Part shown: piece after piece, positions 15,389 to 15,551 of the stretch
How positions within the stretch are numbered: position 1 is the stretch's first letter
How the letters are laid out: every line of letters starts with the position of its first letter
Source of the DNA: Flavobacteriales bacterium
Lineage (GTDB): Bacteria; Bacteroidota; Bacteroidia; Flavobacteriales_D; CANHHI01
Assembly: GCA_947460225.1 (NCBI GenBank)
Contig: CANHHI010000022.1
Location: 1 to 15,551, forward strand
Direction of reading: 5' to 3'
Length of the DNA stretch: 15,551 nt
Notes under the pieces: model-generated
What the model saw: only the letters and a program-made list of their open reading frames with translations
Told to the model about the DNA's origin: nothing
Databases searched by the model: none
Translations under genes and position numbers: made by a program

Positions 15389-15511
15389 ATATAACAAAAA
15401 ACCCAACCTGACGATTTGTAGGTTGAATTGCAAACGTCTCGTTCAGCGTGTAAAACACGCCACGGACAACAAACGCCTTGCAGCGGGGTCGTCCGTCAGG
15501 TTGGGTTATAT
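15389..15511. repeat. Large structured inverted repeat, attC-like ends
   Basis: A perfect 14-bp inverted repeat (AACCCAACCTGACG at 15400-15413; its complement at 15494-15507) encloses 80 bp, with ATATAAC at 15389-15395 and GTTATAT at 15505-15511 extending it imperfectly. Inside are nested stems: TGCAA/TTGCA (15429-15433 with 15478-15482), GTC-CGT/ACG-GAC (15436-15442 with 15462-15467, one bulged T), and an apical GCGTGT-AAA-ACACGC hairpin (15446-15460). The ends ACCCAAC (15401-15407) and GTTGGGT (15500-15506) fit the integron core consensus RYYYAAC/GTTRRRY. However, the basal stem lacks the unpaired spacer normal in attC, and no integrase gene is visible. It could be an attC-like site, a miniature mobile element or a structured RNA. 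Confidence 0.45.
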
Positions 15512-15531
15512 TTTAAAGGATTATAACCCCA

Positions 15532-15546
15532 GCCGATTTTTTCGGC
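15532..15546. other. Small hairpin at the right edge
   Basis: GCCGA and TCGGC arms flank a TTTTT loop. The window ends 5 bp later, so whether it belongs to a terminator or to a further repeat cannot be told. Confidence 0.35.
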
Positions 15547-15551
15547 GTGTT

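Overview
The window is AT-rich and reads as a chromosomal segment of a member of the Bacteroidota, possibly near the order Cytophagales. Three things support this. The large surface protein ends in a gliding-motility-type C-terminal sorting domain used by the type IX secretion system (T9SS). Bacteroidota-style TAnnTTTG promoter boxes sit before several genes, which lack obvious Shine-Dalgarno sequences. Two small protein families present (the DUF3109 cysteine-rich family and an SGCSID-containing hypothetical) are ones I associate with this phylum. No rRNA, tRNA, CRISPR array, transposase or phage gene was seen.

Layout. Positions 1-3301 lie on the minus strand: rpoN (sigma-54), then pyrG (CTP synthase) with its own candidate promoter, then the first 65 codons of a probable polysaccharide flippase running off the left edge. 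A divergent intergenic region (3302-3474) carries a promoter box for each direction and a 9-bp direct repeat. Positions 3475-8457 (plus) encode one 1660-residue secreted protein built of PKD/Ig-like modules. A bidirectional terminator (8477-8500) separates it from the convergent recJ. Positions 8568-11605 (minus) form a tight probable operon: tatA-type gene, 159-residue hypothetical, DUF3109 protein, recJ. gyrB (11645-13591) lies just upstream, with a clear terminator between it and tatA. tsaB (minus) and efp (plus) diverge from a 54-bp gap with two abutting promoter boxes. After efp, about 580 bp to the right edge hold no credible gene but are rich in palindromes and hairpins, including a roughly 120-bp structured inverted repeat.

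Most genes are core housekeeping: CTP synthesis, sigma-54 transcription, recombination repair, DNA supercoiling, tRNA t6A modification, relief of ribosome stalling and Tat export. They do not form one pathway. The accessory content is the giant T9SS cargo protein and the repeat-rich right end. I found no clear new multi-gene system. The least explained material is the dispersed hairpin-core-hairpin motif (8501-8531, 14979-15014, with a possible degraded relative near 15177-15211) and the inverted-repeat element at 15389-15511, whose ends match the integron attC core consensus but whose internal fold does not fully match an attC.
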